Of a stretch of DNA of 10,199 nucleotides, positions 7,812-10,199 are shown one piece after another. Source of the stretch: Cyclostephanos tholiformis. Lineage: Eukaryota; Bacillariophyta; Thalassiosirophyceae; Thalassiosirales; Thalassiosiraceae. Location: NCBI GenBank assembly GCA_036939975.1, contig JALLPB010001348.1:1-10199 (forward strand). The letters are read 5' to 3'. The notes below the pieces were generated by a model. That model had not been told where the DNA came from and searched no databases. It saw only the letters and a program-made list of their open reading frames with translations. Positions within the stretch are counted from its first letter, which is position 1, and the number at the start of each line of letters is the position of its first letter. The position numbers and the translations under genes are program-made.

Positions 7812-8440
7812 TTTTAAGAGTAACATCACCACCAAACCAATGAAGAGCATGTTAGAAAAGCCGACAGGGGTGGCAAGAAACACAATCATGCTTCAACAAT
7901 TTCACGTGCTGGTTGGACATTTTAAAGATGATAACAAAGAGTGAGAAAGAGAGAGGGAGGAGAGGAAGAGCACGGTCAAAGATATTAAGGCTGTTGTTAG
8001 AGAAGCAATCGAGGAGCAAGCTATTTCAAATGGACACCTTACCTATGCATTGTTTGCGGAGATCTTTATATTAGAGAACAGCAGTTGCTTGGGGGTATTC
8101 AAAACAGAATGGATGAGGTAGTGATGCAAATTGAATCCCTCATAGATATTGTCAACAAAGGCCATCTTTTCGTCCCAAATTCACAGGCTTCAGCTGCAGC
8201 AATTCAGTCCCAGAGCATATAACTGGAGTATCAACATGCTGATGGTAAGATTTATTCCACTCCTGTGGGATATGAGCTGCCAGCGCTGGCACATTCCTCC
8301 CAGCCTTTCAAATTTGGATCAATGGTGATTTTTCACTGAAAACAATGCAGTATGCCTGTTCATTCTTTGGACTTCCAAAGATGTGCCTCACTTTCTTCTT
8401 TGGAAGAAGTTTTGAGTTGGTTGGTATGATGCCATGCATC
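7812..8440 (+). pseudogene. Crypton-like protein, C-terminal tail in pieces
   Basis: Downstream of the catalytic domain the same strand continues to give protein-like pieces in shifting frames. These are TGVARNTIMLQQFHVLVGHF (about 7865-7925), an AVVREAIEEQAISNGHLTYA-like helical stretch (about 7990-8050), GIQNRMDEVVMQIESLIDIV (about 8092-8151), and YQHADGKIYSTPVGYELP (about 8230-8283). Past the stop at about 8336 comes WINGDFSLKTMQYACSFFGL. Helical, coiled-coil-like sequence and then an aromatic FxxxDGKxxxxPxGxxLP and QxFxxW block follow the catalytic domain in the related proteins I recall. The end near 8440 is uncertain because there the translation loses protein character. Confidence 0.5.
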
Positions 8441-9236
8441 TCATGATGGAATCACCAGCATTGCATGAACTTGATGCTGACCTATCAAGTGGGTCCCACA
8501 GCCAAACGTTCATTCTGTTGAAGTACTCACCTTCTACTGTAGACCCCCCCCTAAAAATCACGTTGATTGTCATGTCATCCATGGAATAAGGACCAGCCAA
8601 GTCATCAGTATCTTGCTCCCAATGTGTTACAATTGTCGATGCTGGGGGGTGATTGTCCGGCAATCGGAATCATGTCAACCAAGTTGGTTTTGAGCAGTGG
8701 ACCTACCACCGACCCTTTCTTGAAAATCCACCCCCACAATTCCCTCTGACACTCGCCTTGCCCCACCATTCACATCCCACCACATTGCCAATCATACTCG
8801 TATGGTGTGGCGTGGCTGCCAGTCTCGGGATGCGGCTGTCCGATGATGAGGAGGGGTCGATCGAAGGTTGAAGTCAACACTATGCCAAAATTTGCCCAAA
8901 TTTTGCCTCTCTCTGACAGGAGATCAAGCTCCGCAGGTGCTCATTGCAGCGCCAATTGTGAATAATCATTAGAAGCGCACATCAATGTAAAATGGGATGG
9001 ATTGATCAATTGTTGTCAAACTCCAACCACAACCCAAGATATGGCCAAAAGGGTGGTGGAGTGGCGGATTAATTATAATCCCCTTTTTTTCTCCGTATGG
9101 TACTCTCACCTCTCTCAACTCTCAACTCTCACTCTGATGTTAGGAATTTTACCTACTCATGGCGGTGTGCATCACTGGTGTGTACTTACATACGTAGGAA
9201 ACATCTAGATCATACTTATTCCTATGTTGAGAACAA
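8441..9236. other. No clear gene; unrecognised open frame on minus strand
   Basis: A 91-codon minus-strand frame (8663 to 8388) contains HWEQDTDDLAGPYSMDDMTI and looks somewhat protein-like, but it overlaps the Crypton tail and has no ATG at its start. A strong 5' splice-site consensus (AAG|GTGAGTA, reverse strand, 8533-8524) sits inside it. Sequence at 8560-8880 is visibly richer in C and G than the surroundings. A heptamer repeat (ctctcaa, about three copies) occupies 9112-9131. No function is assigned. Confidence 0.3.
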
Positions 9237-9258
9237 TTGTCTACTATCTAGTAGACAA
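9237..9258. repeat. TTGTCTACTA palindrome downstream of the recombinase
   Basis: ttgtctacta (9237-9246) and tagtagacaa (9249-9258) are exact inverse partners around a 2-base spacer. The same 10-mer occurs at 5945-5954, and its 8-base core three more times at 6073-6201. Inverted short arms around a small spacer are the shape expected of a tyrosine-recombinase core site, though that function is inference. Confidence 0.75.
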
Positions 9259-9313
9259 ACCTCTGTGGCTCTAATAAAGGGAGCACAAGCACAAAAAAAT
9301 AAGTGATGGGAGA

Positions 9314-9370
9314 GATGGCCAGACTGTGACGGCCAGAATGCTCATTTAATTTTTTGCGTTGATAGCCAGT
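9314..9370. repeat. Three gaYRgccagW subterminal words
   Basis: gatggccaga (9314-9323), gacggccaga (9328-9337) and gatagccagt (9361-9370) are direct, near-identical copies. They sit just inside the right arm of the long-distance inverted repeat and the last overlaps it. Repeated short words next to an end resemble transposase-binding subterminal repeats. Confidence 0.5.
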
Positions 9371-9381
9371 AAAGCCACTCT
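9343..9381 (-). repeat. Right arm of the long-distance inverted repeat
   Basis: Bases 9364-9381 are the exact reverse complement of 4954-4971, and 9343-9356 match 4975-4988 inversely with one mismatch. The right arm has four extra bases between the two blocks. Confidence 0.75.
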
Positions 9382-9385
9382 ATTC

Positions 9386-9415
9386 CCTCCAAAAGTCATT
9401 GCGCCTCCAAAAGTC
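9386..9415. repeat. 12-bp direct repeat
   Basis: cctccaaaagtc occurs at 9386-9397 and again at 9404-9415, immediately outside the right inverted-repeat arm. The origin is unclear. Confidence 0.7.
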
Positions 9416-9446
9416 TTCACATAGAAGTTTTCATCTTTTATATAGG

Positions 9447-9469
9447 TATATATATATATATATATATAT
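9447..9469. repeat. (TA)11 microsatellite
   Basis: An uninterrupted TA dinucleotide run ending in tatgttagtgcc. It separates the repeat-rich block from the right-end gene. Confidence 0.95.
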
Positions 9470-9490
9470 GTTAGTGCCTAAACGCGCACT

Positions 9491-9555
9491 TTACCAATAC
9501 TGGTATGGGGCAGCACATTACCGGTACTGGTACCAGTTCTGGTACAGGTCTGTCC
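9491..9555. repeat. GGTAC/TACTGG short-repeat tract
   Basis: The words tactggta, ggtactgg and ctggtaca recur within about 60 bases, including the perfect palindrome actggtaccagt at 9526-9537. The tract lies upstream of the right-end ORF and could be part of its promoter or of an element end. Confidence 0.5.
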
Positions 9556-9754
9556 CGTACCCTAAATTTTGTAGTGCCCTCCCGTCTTACCCGTTTACTA
9601 TGTTGAAAGTCTGATTTCCTTTGAAACTACCATATTGTACTGACACGAGCCCCCTCGGCCACCCATTCTGGAACCATTTGTGACTGTCTTCTACACAGTT
9701 GTGCGCAAGTTTGTCATCCCATTATTGGTACTGGCATTCCGGAAGAACAGAATC

Positions 9755-10199
9755 ATGTCAGAGCAGGACAATTCCGATTATCATCTGGATGCAGACGAAG
9801 ATGATCCTGATGACGATGAGCTGGTTGTCCCGCCGGTCTCGGAAGAAGATGATCCTGATGATGAGCCGGAAGAAGTTTCCCCCCCCTCCCCCATGCTGAC
9901 CTGCCCATGAATCAGGTCAAATCGCCTGCACTAAATGCCTTCTCCGTTGATGACTTTGCTATAGAGGGCGTTGAAGGCAACAACGCCGCTTGTGCCCGGT
10001 CATTCTATGAGCTTCTCATCCCCATGATGCAGAAAGCCGGCTCATCTTGGAAGTTGTGCACATGCCAAAAATTTGACTCAATCATGGACGCGATGGTGCG
10101 CATCCGCAATGGTGAGTCAACTGCTCAAGTACAGGAAACATACGCCCAGGCCTACAAGTGGCGGAAGTCTTATGCCCTTGTCAAGAATGGAGTAGGTGG
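9755..10199 (+). CDS. Unrecognised acidic-N-terminus protein, partial, one poly-C frameshift
   Basis: The first ATG of the frame is at 9755 (MSEQDNSDYHLDADEDDPDD). The next 50 residues are Asp/Glu/Pro-rich, with an in-frame duplication of 17 bases (9797-9813 and 9845-9861) that encodes EDDPDD. This frame ends at TGA 9908-9910. From the eight-C run at 9879-9886 a second frame is open to the window end, with MNQVKSPALNAFSVDDFAIE, then ARSFYELLIPMMQKAGSSWK and about 50 further residues without a stop. Codon use in the second frame looks coding, with many GCC, CGG and AAG codons. The two frames join if the C run is one base short or two bases long. Basic/aromatic residues (YAQAYKWRKSYALVKNG) near the end vaguely recall the region before integrase domains in Gypsy/Ginger-type proteins, but I do not recognise it firmly. 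It continues beyond the window. Confidence 0.5.

Noticed and set aside
7519..7812. Minus-strand 97-codon frame
   Set aside because: It is the shadow of the plus-strand recombinase frame that carries GDHVLGNILADL and LPPHF.
1..10199. tRNA, rRNA, CRISPR arrays, bacterial promoters or ribosome binding sites
   Set aside because: No cloverleaf with a T-arm GTTCRA box, no regularly spaced repeats and no operon-like gene packing were seen on either strand.

Overview
The window looks like transposon-dense intergenic DNA of a eukaryote. A stramenopile, most likely a diatom, fits best, because all three recognisable protein fossils resemble families I associate with diatom genomes. These assignments rest on remembered family motifs and no search was run. 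There are no bacterial operons, Shine-Dalgarno sites, CRISPR arrays, rRNA or tRNA genes. Apart from one acidic ORF that runs off the right end, every recognisable coding stretch is broken by stops and frameshifts.

Layout, left to right. (1) About 244-560: the 3' tail of a Ty1/Copia pol gene (RNase H end, including DIFTK and a terminal GW-stop) in three frames, followed by unassigned DNA that may be LTR. (2) About 1495-2300: a decayed DDE transposase of pogo/DDE_1-like type in three frames, with the expected third catalytic Asp read as Tyr. (3) About 2300-4950: no recognisable gene; it holds a 23-bp tandem duplication, a GGAATTCC-rich patch bounded by weak inverted repeats, and an 11-bp-arm hairpin. 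(4) 4954-5224: a palindrome-rich block including a perfect 36-bp palindrome. (5) 5300-6320: no gene, but a cluster of TTGTCTAC motifs in both orientations and an imperfect inverted repeat. (6) 6325 to about 8440: a degenerate tyrosine recombinase of Crypton type (N-terminal domain, catalytic domain with HxxR, W and Y, and a long C-terminal tail). (7) 8450-9470: no clear gene; it holds a palindromic double copy of TTGTCTACTA, a partner for the 4954 repeat in inverted orientation, and a TA microsatellite. (8) 9755 to the end: an acidic N-terminus followed by a folded-looking sequence, joined across a poly-C frameshift. It could be a mobile-element or unrecognised host gene.

The most interesting pattern is spatial. 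The Crypton-like fossil lies between inverted copies of an 18-bp exact (about 35-39-bp imperfect) repeat at 4954-4988 and 9343-9381. A rare octamer occurs six times, only upstream and downstream of the recombinase and in mirrored orientation. These may be element ends or recombinase-binding sites, or they may belong to another element nested here.
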